A stretch of DNA of 64,000 nucleotides, taken from the NCBI RefSeq assembly GCF_016428645.1, contig NZ_JAELXW010000015.1, positions 1 to 64,000 on the forward strand, given 5' to 3'. This document shows positions 42,018 through 50,037 of this stretch, in pieces. The DNA comes from Glycomyces salinus (GTDB lineage: Bacteria; Actinomycetota; Actinomycetes; Mycobacteriales; Micromonosporaceae). The translations under genes were made by a program, and so were the position numbers. The stretch's first letter is position 1, and every line of letters begins with the position of its first letter. The notes beneath the pieces were generated by a model, which worked only from the letters and a program-made list of their open reading frames with translations, made no database searches and had not been told where the DNA came from.

Positions 42018-42039
42018 CATACGCTTTTAGAAGGCCAGC
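42018..42039 (+). repeat. 22-base repeat shared with 40411-40432
   Basis: CATACGCTT, two variable bases, AGAAGGCCAGC; identical at 20 of 22 positions to 40411-40432. In both places a terminator hairpin follows, and the two copies enclose the SnoaL/sigma pair. Confidence 0.6.
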
Positions 42040-42048
42040 CACGAACTC

Positions 42049-42077
42049 AAAGAGGGCCGCGTATCGCGGCCCTCTTT
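42049..42077 (+). terminator. Terminator after ECF sigma gene
   Basis: Perfect 13-base arms AAAGAGGGCCGCG and CGCGGCCCTCTTT around TAT, 60 bases past the sigma stop. Confidence 0.85.
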
Positions 42078-42113
42078 GCTGTCGCAGGTATCTGAGCTCC
42101 AGAGCGCTGCAAT

Positions 42114-42164
42114 TGTCAACGTGGGTCCGGCAAGTGTAGAGGTGAGCGGTTGACATTTCCGTCC
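42114..42164. repeat. Degenerate 51-base repeat, copy B
   Basis: Begins TGTCAACGT and contains GCGGTTGACATTT. Partner of the segment at 39390-39440 (35 of 51 positions equal). Here the inner TGTCAAC and GTTGACA are perfect complements about 36 bases apart. Confidence 0.45.
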
Positions 42165-42191
42165 GTCGACATGCACCTTTCGTGTTTTGGG

Positions 42192-42520
42192 CTATGCCAG
42201 CAGGATGCGTTTGCGGAGTAGGTCGACGCGGGCGCGGCCATAGACTCGCGCCGCCGAGACCGGCAGTGCCGTCGCGAGCTCGCCGGTCGATCCCACCCGA
42301 TCGGCGATCCTGCGCAGCAGCACCACGCCCGGGTGACCGACCAGGCCCTTACTGTCAGCGGCCACGCCAAGCCCGCAACCCCGTCCGATACGATTCACCT
42401 GAAAGGTGCTCCATCAACCCGCGTTTCTGTGTACTGGACACACGCATTTCTGCAGGTGAACGGGCATCATTCCTCATCGGATTCCATCAAGGACGTCGGG
42501 CCGCAGAATAACTGAGGTTA
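42192..42520 (-). mobile_element. IS1380-like remnant, left copy (end plus transposase N terminus)
   Basis: On the minus strand, 42398-42192 encodes NRIGRGCGLGVAADSKGLVG and LLRRIADRVGSTGELATALP, like the N terminus of IS1380-family transposases, then stops. The upstream part to 42520 matches the right copy (44839-45060) at roughly 80-85 percent by eye, in opposite orientation. Everything after the first 68 residues is gone. Confidence 0.7.
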
Positions 42521-42767
42521 GACGGTAGTGAGTTGGTGTGCGTAGTCAACCGGCAGCCGGATCTCCTAACGCCGAGCCTACCGGCCCGGCGATCAGGGTG
42601 TCCCCCTCAAGGGTGGAAGCTCCGCCGTTCCCACACCGCTATGCAACCGAGCTCGCGCCTACTGCGGACGCAGTAGGCGCGATCGCCTGCGCAGAGACGA
42701 CGACGGGCGCAGTTGCGATGCGGATGGTGGGACGTGCACAGCCGTCCCAGCAAGGAGCACCGACGAG
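42521..42767 (+). promoter_or_regulatory. Promoter region of truncated ABC gene, copy 1 of a duplicated segment
   Basis: This stretch has no gene. Its 3' part (from about 42655) matches 45389-45500, including GCGATCGCCTGCGCAGAGAC and the bases before the ABC start codon. With the remnant to its left it explains the gap between 42399 and 42767. Confidence 0.5.
42655..42680. promoter_or_regulatory. Perfect 12+2+12 palindrome, likely operator
   Basis: GCGCCTACTGCG, centre GA, CGCAGTAGGCGC. It lies 88 bases before the ABC-fragment ATG. The corresponding site at about 45391-45410 is partly decayed (TACTGCA-GG-TGCAGTA). A dimeric repressor site is likely. Confidence 0.6.
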
Positions 42768-42888
42768 ATGATCGAGGTCATCAACCTCACGAAACACTAC
42801 GGCTCGCATACCGCCGTCGATGGCTTGAGCTTTGCCGTCAGACCCGGTGGGATCACGGGTTTCCTCGGACCCAACGGCGCCGGGACGC
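42768..42888 (+). pseudogene. Truncated ABC transporter ATP-binding protein, copy 1
   Basis: ATG 42768 encodes [21 protein letters not shown] and [14 protein letters not shown], the start of an ABC ATPase, which breaks exactly in the Walker A (GPNGAGK expected). AAGGAG precedes it. After the break the sequence belongs to the histidine kinase gene in another frame, so a deletion joined the two. Confidence 0.8.
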
Positions 42889-44148
42889 GTGAGGATCGCC
42901 GACCTGCGATGTGGCCCCAACGCACGGTTCATACTGGTGTTTGCCTTGTCTAACCTTTCGGGTGTCGATCGCTCGTGGCCAGCACGGCGCCCTATCGTCG
43001 TCGATCTGGCGATCGCCGCCACCGTCTGCGCTGGAGCCCTGATCTTCGAGGTGTTCGACGCGGGCGACGTCGGCGCCAGGCTCGATGCCGTCGACTTCGT
43101 AACGAGCGCTGGCGCGGCGGCGCTGATCCTGTTGCGCCGGCGTGCTCCGCTGCCGGTGTTGGTGGTCGCTGTGATCGCCGCCGTGTGGTCGCTGATCTCG
43201 GACGATGACCACGGTGTACTGGGGGTCGCAGCGATCGTCGCTCTGTACACCGTGGCGTCGACGGCGGGCCGTAGGACCGCCTTGATGGCCGGCGCGGCGA
43301 CGGCGGCTGCCCTGTCCGTGACGGCGGCGATCACATCACCGGGCCCGTGGTACGACGGCGAGAACCTGGAGCTGATCGCCTGGGCCGGCGTCGCCGCCGC
43401 GGCAGGCGACGCCATGAGGAGCAGGCGCGCATACAATCTGGCACGGCAGGAGAGAGCTACAGCCCTTCAAGAGCGCGCCGAACGCGCAGAATTTGCGCTC
43501 GAGGAGGAGGCCAGGCGGCAAGTGATCGAGGAGCGCATGCGCATCGCTCGCGAGCTGCACGACGTCGTGGCTCACCACATCGCCGTGATCAACGTCCAAG
43601 CTGGGGTCGCCGCACACCTCCTACGGGACGACCCGACCGGTGCGCGGGAAGCGCTCACGCACGTCCGTCGCGGAGCCGCAGGTGTGCTCGACGAGCTGAG
43701 CAGCATCCTCAGCGTGATCCGTCGGTCCGACGAAGCGACCTCGAATACAGACCCTCTCCCCACCCTCGACGACCTGCAACGCCTCATCGACGACTTCGCC
43801 AAGGTCGGCCTCGAGATCGAATGGCACACCGCCGGCGCGCGCAGACCAGTGGCGCCGGCGATCGGCCTCGCCGCCTACCGGATCATCCAGGAATCCCTGA
43901 CCAACGCCCATCGCTACGGCCGCCATCATCGGGCCACCCTGCGACTCGCCTACGAGCGCGATGCGCTGCGCATCGAGATCCTCAACGACATCGACGCCGC
44001 CCGACCCATTGGAACGCGACGAGGACACGGGATTGTCGGCATGCGAGAGAGGGCCGCCGCCGCCGGTGGCACGATCGAGATCGGGCCGACCGCAGGCGGC
44101 CGGTTCCGCGTCCATGCCACCCTCCGCACCGAACAGGCCGAACCATGA
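42889..44148 (+). CDS. NarL-type sensor histidine kinase
   Basis: A kinase of 400-420 residues. About five membrane segments ([41 protein letters not shown] and others) are followed by the dimerisation helix with the phospho-acceptor His ([20 protein letters not shown]) and a HATPase domain ([30 protein letters not shown]). The start is uncertain: GTG 42889 lies at the ABC junction and GTG 42937 is also possible; neither has a clear ribosome-binding site. The stop overlaps the regulator by ATGA. Confidence 0.82.
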   Translation: MRIADLRCGPNARFILVFALSNLSGVDRSWPARRPIVVDLAIAATVCAGALIFEVFDAGDVGARLDAVDFVTSAGAAALILLRRRAPLPVLVVAVIAAVWSLISDDDHGVLGVAAIVALYTVASTAGRRTALMAGAATAAALSVTAAITSPGPWYDGENLELIAWAGVAAAAGDAMRSRRAYNLARQERATALQERAERAEFALEEEARRQVIEERMRIARELHDVVAHHIAVINVQAGVAAHLLRDDPTGAREALTHVRRGAAGVLDELSSILSVIRRSDEATSNTDPLPTLDDLQRLIDDFAKVGLEIEWHTAGARRPVAPAIGLAAYRIIQESLTNAHRYGRHHRATLRLAYERDALRIEILNDIDAARPIGTRRGHGIVGMRERAAAAGGTIEIGPTAGGRFRVHATLRTEQAEP

Positions 44149-44819
44149 CGATCCGTGTGCTGCTCGCCGACGACCAAGCGCTCATCCGTGCGGGCTTCAA
44201 GGTTCTGATCGACTCCGCCCCCGATCTCACCGTCGTCGCCGAAGCGGCAACGGGCGCCGAGGCCGTGAGGCAAGCCCGGTCGAGCCGCGCTGACATCGTG
44301 CTGATGGACATCCGTATGCCCGACATGGACGGCATCGCGGCTACACGAGCGATCACCACAGACGACGACATGGCCGGTGTCCGTGTCGTCATCCTCACCA
44401 CCTTCGAGATCGACGACCTGGTGATCAGCGCCGTCCGGGCCGGAGCCAGCGGGTTCCTCGGCAAAGGCGTCGACTCCGCTGAACTCCTCGATGCGATCCG
44501 CATAGTCGCCTCCGGTGAGGCACTGCTCTCCCCGCGAGCGACGAGCGGTCTGCTGGCCCAGCTCCGCCACCACGAGCGGCCCCTCCCGACGACCGAATCC
44601 GAACGGTTCAACAGCCTCACCGCGCGCGAGCGCGAGCTCACGACGATCGTTGCCACTGGACTCAGCAACGACGACATCGCCGAACGCCTCCACCTGTCAC
44701 CGCTCACCGTCAAGACCCACGTCAACCGGGCCATGATGAAACTCGGGGCGCGCGACCGCGCCCAACTCGTGGTCCTCGCCTACGAAGGTGGGCTCATCCA
44801 ACCCGGCCAGCAACCCTGA
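44145..44819 (+). CDS. NarL/FixJ family response regulator
   Basis: A 224-residue regulator. Receiver domain: VLLADDQALIRAG, phospho-acceptor Asp in VLMDIRMPDMDG, and the GFLGKG loop where Lys follows (GASGFLGKGVDS). The C-terminal LuxR-type HTH is LTARERELTTIVATGLSNDD and LHLSPLTVKTHVNRAMMKLG. It pairs with the kinase before it. Given the nearby broken ABC genes, the pair probably once controlled an ABC exporter. Confidence 0.9.
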   Translation: MTIRVLLADDQALIRAGFKVLIDSAPDLTVVAEAATGAEAVRQARSSRADIVLMDIRMPDMDGIAATRAITTDDDMAGVRVVILTTFEIDDLVISAVRAGASGFLGKGVDSAELLDAIRIVASGEALLSPRATSGLLAQLRHHERPLPTTESERFNSLTARERELTTIVATGLSNDDIAERLHLSPLTVKTHVNRAMMKLGARDRAQLVVLAYEGGLIQPGQQP

Positions 44820-44838
44820 CCCTCGCGGAACAGATAGC

Positions 44839-45286
44839 CAACCTCAGCTATTCTGCGGCCCAAAGTCCTTGATGGAAGCCGATGAGGAATGGTGCTCGTT
44901 CACCTGCGAATATGCGTGTGCTTAGTGCACAAGAACGTGGGTTGAAGGAGCACCTTTCAGGTGAATCGTATCGGGTGGGATCGCGGCCTGGACGTGGCCG
45001 CTGACGGTGAGGGTCTGGTCGGCCATGCGGGAGCGGTGCCGCTGCGCCGCCCCGCTGCCCGAGTCCGCCTGGGCCGTAGCGGTCCACACCGACGGTGAGG
45101 TCCAGCACGGCTACTGGGTCGCCGAGCTCACCGCCTTGGCCGCCAACGATGCGACATCGCCTCTACGCCATTCCCGGGCGCCTTGCCCGCCACGCCCGCA
45201 GGCGCACCCTCCGCCTCGTTGCTCCGATCGACGCGGATGAACCCGCCCGTCGGCCAGCGGCCCGCCGCGACGTCGGTCGGTCGTGA
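44839..45286 (+). mobile_element. IS1380-like remnant, right copy
   Basis: On the plus strand. From about 44961, VNRIGWDRGLDVAADGEGLV gives the transposase N terminus; from about 45060 (other frame) ESAWAVAVHTDGEVQHGYWV gives a middle part; then RHRLYAIPGRLARHARRRTL gives part of the C-terminal domain. Deletions and frameshifts separate them. The left 120 bases mirror the copy at 42192-42520. Confidence 0.7.
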
Positions 45287-45496
45287 GGATGCGCATCGGC
45301 GCAGCACCGCACGCGCCTTCCGCCGGTCGTCGCGGTGGGTGTGCGTGAAGCGGGTGACCGGTGTGATCGTCGTTGACGAGCTGTCGCTTACTGCAGGTGC
45401 AGTAGCTGCGATCGCCTGCGCAGAGACGACGACAAGCGCAGGCGTGATGCGGATGATGGGAAGTGCACAACCACCCCTAGACGCAGGACAACGAAG
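45287..45496 (+). promoter_or_regulatory. Decayed promoter region, copy 2 of the duplicated segment
   Basis: No intact gene. From about 45389 the bases match 42655-42767, including GCGATCGCCTGCGCAGAGAC and the ABC start. The palindrome has lost several pairs. Confidence 0.5.
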
Positions 45497-45658
45497 ATGA
45501 TTGAAGCCGCCAACCTTGCGAACTACTACGGCAGACACGCCGCCGTCGATGACTCGAGCGTCAGCGTCAAACCCGTTGTCGGCGAGGTGCTCGGCCTCGG
45601 CGGTGCAGACGAGATCGCCGATCGCGGCAGCAGCGGCACTCGATGCTCGGCGGGTTGA
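45497..45658 (+). pseudogene. Truncated ABC transporter ATP-binding protein, copy 2
   Basis: ATG 45497 encodes IEAANLANYYGRHAAVDDSS, clearly related to the copy at 42768, then diverges (VGEVLGLGGADEIADRG) and stops after 53 residues with no Walker A. Confidence 0.7.
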
Positions 45659-45667
45659 GTCCCTGGT

Positions 45668-45869
45668 TTGGTGTCGCTGGCCCGTCGAGTGGGGCGCCGC
45701 CCATCTCGGTGGTCGCCCCGGGACGGTCAAGTCGCGCCACGCCCGCGCACTCGCCAAGATCCGCACGGGACTGTCATGACTCCCGAGGACGAACTCCCCG
45801 GCCTGTTCCACGAACTCGCCGACGCTCACTACGCAACCCAACAAAGGAGCACATACAGATATGAAACCG
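45668..45869 (+). pseudogene. Remnants of an ECF sigma gene end and an anti-sigma start
   Basis: In one frame GAAHLGGRPGTVKSRHARAL to a stop at 45779 matches the end of sigma region 4. ATG 45777 overlaps that stop and opens with TPEDELPGLFHELADAHY, like the start of an anti-sigma protein, before running into the next gene in another frame. Both are truncated. Confidence 0.6.
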
Positions 45870-47003
45870 ATCGAACAAGGCCCCGCGGAACTGTTGATGG
45901 GACGCCGCAGTTTTGTCACTCGCGCGGCTGCACTCGGCGCTGGCGCTGGATTGTCCGCGACGGCACTCGCGTCATGCGCCGACGACGAAAAGGACCCGGA
46001 CATCTCGCTTCGTGACCAAGACCTGCCATTTATCGGTACGGAGGAGACCTTTTCGACCCCCGAGTTGTTGACGCTGAACTCCATAAACGAGGATCACATA
46101 GCGTTCCTTGAGGAAACAGGACTTTCGGATCTGGGTGAGCGCCGCATCGGTGATATGGACGAGGGTGGCCTCAATGTTCAAATCCTCTCTGCGCATACGC
46201 CGTCGGTGCAGAATATCCCGGGGCAAGATGGCATCGACCTTGCCTATAATCTCAACCGACAGCTCGTAGAAGGGCCAATGGCCAGTTATCCGGGCCGCTT
46301 CCAGGCTTTCGCAACCTTGCCCTTGCAGAGCCCGGAGGCGGCTGCGGACGAACTGGAACGCTCGGTTCAGGAAGACGGTTTCCTGGGTGCACTGACCAAC
46401 GGACACATCGGGAAGAAATACCTCGATCATCCCGAATTCGAGACCGTTCTGGCGCGTGCCGAAGCTCTCGATGTGCCGATCTACCTGCATCCCGGCTATC
46501 CGGCTGACGAGATCTTCCAGATCTACTACAGCACGACACGGTCGGAATACACGGACGATTACCAAGACTACATTTTCAGTGGGTCGGGATACGGTTGGCA
46601 CCAGGAGGTGCTGACCCAATGCATCCGGATGATCGCGTACGGGGTTTTCGACAGATTCCCCAATCTGAAGATCATCATCGGCCACATGGGCGAAGGTCTT
46701 CCGTTCTACTACGAGCGGATCGCCGGAGACATGGGCGAGCCGACCGAAAACTCGCTCAAGAAGCCCTTTGAGCAGTACTTCCAGGACAACTTCTGGTTCA
46801 CAACCAGCGCGTTCTTCCAGGATGAGCTGCTCCATCTCTTGCTGAAATACATCAGTGTGGATCGAGTGATGTTCGCAACCGATTATCCCTTCGCAGGCAT
46901 CAAAGAAGGGACCGACTGGTTCCGGGCAGTCGATCTTCCGCGTGACGACAAGGAAAAGATCGCATTCCGCAATGCCGAGAAACTGTTCGGCATAAAGGTC
47001 TGA
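45861..47003 (+). CDS. Tat-exported amidohydrolase-2 family lipoprotein
   Basis: A 380-residue protein. A Tat signal (GRRSFVTRAAALGAGAGL) ends in a lipobox LASC, so it is probably a Tat-exported lipoprotein. The body fits the amidohydrolase 2 (ACMSD / gamma-resorcylate decarboxylase-like) barrel: IYLHPGYPADE with a metal His, IIIGHMGEGLPFYYERI, and FATDYPFAG with the catalytic Asp. Codons are noticeably less GC-biased than in neighbours, suggesting transfer. AAGGAG lies 11-12 bases before ATG 45861. Substrate is unknown. Confidence 0.8.
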   Translation: MKPIEQGPAELLMGRRSFVTRAAALGAGAGLSATALASCADDEKDPDISLRDQDLPFIGTEETFSTPELLTLNSINEDHIAFLEETGLSDLGERRIGDMDEGGLNVQILSAHTPSVQNIPGQDGIDLAYNLNRQLVEGPMASYPGRFQAFATLPLQSPEAAADELERSVQEDGFLGALTNGHIGKKYLDHPEFETVLARAEALDVPIYLHPGYPADEIFQIYYSTTRSEYTDDYQDYIFSGSGYGWHQEVLTQCIRMIAYGVFDRFPNLKIIIGHMGEGLPFYYERIAGDMGEPTENSLKKPFEQYFQDNFWFTTSAFFQDELLHLLLKYISVDRVMFATDYPFAGIKEGTDWFRAVDLPRDDKEKIAFRNAEKLFGIKV

Positions 47004-47065
47004 CGCATCGGGGTGAGGTGTACCAAGGTGTTGGACGCGGATCCTGATCTGGGAGGATTCCGTCC

Positions 47066-47593
47066 ATGCCCGCGAAACGCCGGAAGTTCAGCCCGCAGTA
47101 CAAGGCCGAGGCTGCAGATGGTCGTCCGGACCGGTCGAACTGTCGCCGAGGTCGCCCGCGATCTCGGGATGAACTCGACCGCCCTGGGCAACTGGGTGAA
47201 CAACTGGACGACCGAACACCCCGAGACATCACCAGAGGATTCACCGGTGGACCGAGCCCGAATCTGTGAGCTGGAGGCTGAAGTCGCGCGCCTGCGCATG
47301 GAGAACGAGTTCTGAGAAAGCCGCGGCGGCCTTCGCCGCCTGGTGCAAGGCCAACGGCGTCGATCGTTCGATGGGCCGTACCGGCGTGTGCTGGGACAAC
47401 GCCGCAGCCGAGTTGTTCTTCGCGAGCTTGAAGGACGAGTGGTATCACCAGAGGACCTTCGCCACCAGGGCTGACGCGCCTGGCGGTCGCCGGCTACATC
47501 GAGGGATTCTACAACCGCAGACGCCTACACTCGACACTCGGCTACCGGGCCCCAGCCGAAGCCCTGGCCGAGTACTTCACTCGCGCTGCCTGA
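47066..47593 (+). mobile_element. IS3-family transposase remnant (orfA and orfB pieces)
   Basis: MPAKRRKFSPQYKAEA starts an orfA, then a frameshift leads to VVRTGRTVAEVARDLGMNST and ELEAEVARLRMENEF (end of orfA, 47315). Directly after comes the last third of orfB: MGRTGVCWDNAAAELFFASL, KDEWYHQRTF, another frameshift, then YIEGFYNRRRLHSTLGYRAP to a stop at 47593. The core of the DDE domain is deleted. Confidence 0.85.
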
Positions 47594-47822
47594 AACCCGA
47601 CTGCTACGAAATCCCTGTCCAAAATCCTTGCTACAGCTCAGCCCTTGGGTGGTGTGCTGTTCATGAGGTGTTGTGCGGGGAGCGGTTCGCTCGGGCTGAG
47701 GCGGCAGGTATCGGGAATTTTCGATATGCTCGCCGGACTAGGTTAATCGTTCGGCCAGATGCAGCGGGTCTTGCTCTGTTCGTTCGCCTCGAATTGTCGA
47801 GAGTGCTCAGCTGGAGGAGATC

Positions 47823-48443
47823 GTGGAGTACATCAGCTCGCGTGAGGAGCTTCGTTCGATCTACAGGACGCCGGATTCCGCCGATGTAGCGGTTCGCAAG
47901 GAGCTGGGGCGCTTGGACGGGCACTGTCGGTCCTTCATCGAGCGGAGCCCGTTCGTGCTGATCGGCTCGTCGGATGGGGATGGCAGCGCCGACGTGACCC
48001 CCAGGGGCGACCGGCCCGGTTTCGTGACGGTGCTGGACGAGAGCACCATCGCCATTCCGGATCGGCCGGGCAACAACCGGCTCGACACCTTGGAGAACAT
48101 CGTCGCCAACCCGGCGGTCGGTCTGCTGTTCCTCATCCCCGGCATGAACGAGACGCTGCGCGTGAACGGCGAAGCGAAGGTCACCGTGGATGCGGCGCTT
48201 TGCGAGCGTATGGCGGTCAAGGGGAGACCGGCGATCAGCGTGCTCGTCATCAACGTGCGGGCCGCGTATCTGCACTGCGCCAAGGCCTTCATGCGTTCCC
48301 AGCTGTGGAGGCCGGACACCTGGCCGGACCGCGGCGCGCTGCCGACGCTCGGTCAGATGTTCAGTGACCAGCTCGCCGTCGACGACTCACCCGAGCAGAC
48401 CGACCGGCATCTCGACAGGGCCTATAAGGAAACGCTCTGGTAG
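47823..48443 (+). CDS. PPOX-class (pyridoxamine phosphate oxidase-like) FMN flavoprotein
   Basis: A 206-residue split-barrel protein of the MSMEG_1061-like PPOX class. SPFVLIGSSDGDGSADVTPRGD, VLDESTIAIPDRPGNNRLDT, NPAVGLLFLIPGMNETLRVN and HCAKAFMRSQLW are typical of this FMN- or F420-binding group. Reaction is not established. GGAGGAG precedes GTG 47823. It is the first clearly intact chromosomal-type gene after the island; the gap 47594-47822 shows nothing. Confidence 0.87.
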   Translation: MEYISSREELRSIYRTPDSADVAVRKELGRLDGHCRSFIERSPFVLIGSSDGDGSADVTPRGDRPGFVTVLDESTIAIPDRPGNNRLDTLENIVANPAVGLLFLIPGMNETLRVNGEAKVTVDAALCERMAVKGRPAISVLVINVRAAYLHCAKAFMRSQLWRPDTWPDRGALPTLGQMFSDQLAVDDSPEQTDRHLDRAYKETLW

Positions 48444-48585
48444 GTCGGTGACCGCGCCCGATTCGGATGCGGAATCGCTTCGGCCAGGTGACGGGGGTTC
48501 GGCGGACCCGAGCGCGCCGTCACCGTCCTGCCGTCGAGCAGGCCGGTGGTGCAACCGTCGGTTCTCCGGTTCGCGTACCGAGGCT

Positions 48586-49137
48586 TCAGACGACGCCGTT
48601 GAGTACCTGGTCGGAGAGGCGTTCGAGGAATGCCGGGTCGGTCGGGTCTGTTTCCGACATCGCGCGGCCCAGGACTGCGTGAAGGAGCGCTCCGAGAACG
48701 GCGTTCGCGGCGTCGGCGGGGTCGGCGACGGCGCATTCGGCCAGGAGGTCTCGCAGAGGGCCGGCGATCCACTCGTCGTTGACCTGTAGGACCTCGCTCA
48801 TCCGGCCTGCCGCGCCGAGGGCGCCGAGTAGGCCGACGCAGACACCGGGGTGGTGGCCGAGGTAGTCGGCGAGTGCGGCCACCGTCTCGCGCAGCCGCTG
48901 CTCGGGCGGGGCGTCCGGGTCGACCGACTCCCGGACCGCTCGGGCCCCGTCCTGGGCGTGGGCGGTCAGGAGAAAGGTCAGCAGGTCGTCGCGGCCGGCG
49001 AAGTAGTAGTACAGCGTGGCCCGCGAGGCGCCGATTTCCTTGGCGATGTCCTCCAGCCGCGGCGGCGGTGTCGCGAGCAGTACCTGCTCGCTGGCGTCGA
49101 GCAGGCGCCGCGCGAGGTCTTCCGGTGGTCGCTTCAC
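48586..49137 (-). CDS. TetR family transcriptional regulator
   Basis: A 183-residue TetR-type repressor. The HTH is LEDIAKEIGASRATLYYYFAGR near residues 30-50; the C-terminal ligand/dimer domain is divergent. GTG 49137 is preferred: a minus-strand TAGGCT (49150-49145) ends seven bases upstream, so the mRNA is probably leaderless. The divergent SDR gene and the dyad between them point to local regulation. Confidence 0.88.
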   Translation of the reverse strand: MKRPPEDLARRLLDASEQVLLATPPPRLEDIAKEIGASRATLYYYFAGRDDLLTFLLTAHAQDGARAVRESVDPDAPPEQRLRETVAALADYLGHHPGVCVGLLGALGAAGRMSEVLQVNDEWIAGPLRDLLAECAVADPADAANAVLGALLHAVLGRAMSETDPTDPAFLERLSDQVLNGVV

Positions 49138-49172
49138 GTCGTACAGCCTAGCCGCTTGCCCTGGACTCGATA

Positions 49173-49188
49173 TTAGATTAGAGTCTAA
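49173..49188. promoter_or_regulatory. TetR operator overlapping the SDR promoter
   Basis: TTAGA, six bases, TCTAA. It covers the likely -10 of the SDR gene (TAGAGT at 49179-49184, seven bases before ATG 49192), so binding would block it. Confidence 0.6.
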
Positions 49189-49191
49189 ATC

Positions 49192-49998
49192 ATGGTTGAA
49201 ATTAGAACTTACGGCCCGTGGGCCGTGGTGACCGGGGCTTCTTCCGGCATCGGCCGGGCATTCGCCGAACAACTCGCCGCGTCCGGACTGCACCTGGTCC
49301 TCGCGGCCCGATCCACCGACCGGCTCGAAACGCTGGGCGCCGGGCTCGCGCGGGCTCACGGCATCGAGTGCCGCGTCGTCACCGTCGACCTCGGCCGCGA
49401 AGGCACGGCCGAGGAGATCGTCCAGGCGACCGCCGACATCGATGTCGGCCTGCTGATCTCCAACGCCGGCACCGGCATGCCCGGCCGGTTCCTCGACCAG
49501 GACCTGGCCGACATGCACCGCAGACTCACCGTCAACGCCACCGCTCACCTCGACCTGGCCCACGCCTTCGGGCGGCGGTTCGCCGACCGCGGCCGTGGCG
49601 GCATGGTGCTGGTCTCTGCGCTGGGGGCCGACCACGGGCTGCCCAACATGGCCCACGAAAGCGCCTCGAAGGCGTACGTGCACAGCCTCGGCGGGGCCCT
49701 CCACTACGAACTCGCCTCCGTCGGAGTGCAGGTCATGGTCCTGATGCCGGGCAACGTCGACACGCCGATCATGGACGAGTTCGGCATCGACCGGGCCTCC
49801 ATGCCGATCCGGCCGCTGCCGGCGCACGTCGCCGTGCGGGAAGCCTTGGCCGCGTTCCTGAAGGGTCGCGCGAAGCACATCCCCGACCGGAAGATGCGGG
49901 CCATCGTCAGGCTCCTGCCGCACAAGGTCTCGATGCGAGCCAACGGCAGAATGCTGGGCCGGGCCGCCCAGAACCTCGCTGAACGGCGGGCCGCCTGA
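49192..49998 (+). CDS. SDR family protein with altered active site
   Basis: A 268-residue short-chain dehydrogenase-like protein. The cofactor motif VVTGASSGIGRAFA and the SNAG motif are intact. The active-site segment reads NMAHESASKAYV, so the catalytic Tyr of YxxxK is Glu while the Lys remains; the Ser region is VSALGA. The C-terminal tail (RKMRAIVRLLPHKVSMRANG) is basic. It may not be a standard oxidoreductase. Divergent from tetR, its likely repressor. Confidence 0.83.
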   Translation: MVEIRTYGPWAVVTGASSGIGRAFAEQLAASGLHLVLAARSTDRLETLGAGLARAHGIECRVVTVDLGREGTAEEIVQATADIDVGLLISNAGTGMPGRFLDQDLADMHRRLTVNATAHLDLAHAFGRRFADRGRGGMVLVSALGADHGLPNMAHESASKAYVHSLGGALHYELASVGVQVMVLMPGNVDTPIMDEFGIDRASMPIRPLPAHVAVREALAAFLKGRAKHIPDRKMRAIVRLLPHKVSMRANGRMLGRAAQNLAERRAA

Positions 49999-50037
49999 AC
50001 CGACCCGCCGCCGATCGGGGTCGGTCCGTGATCGCCC

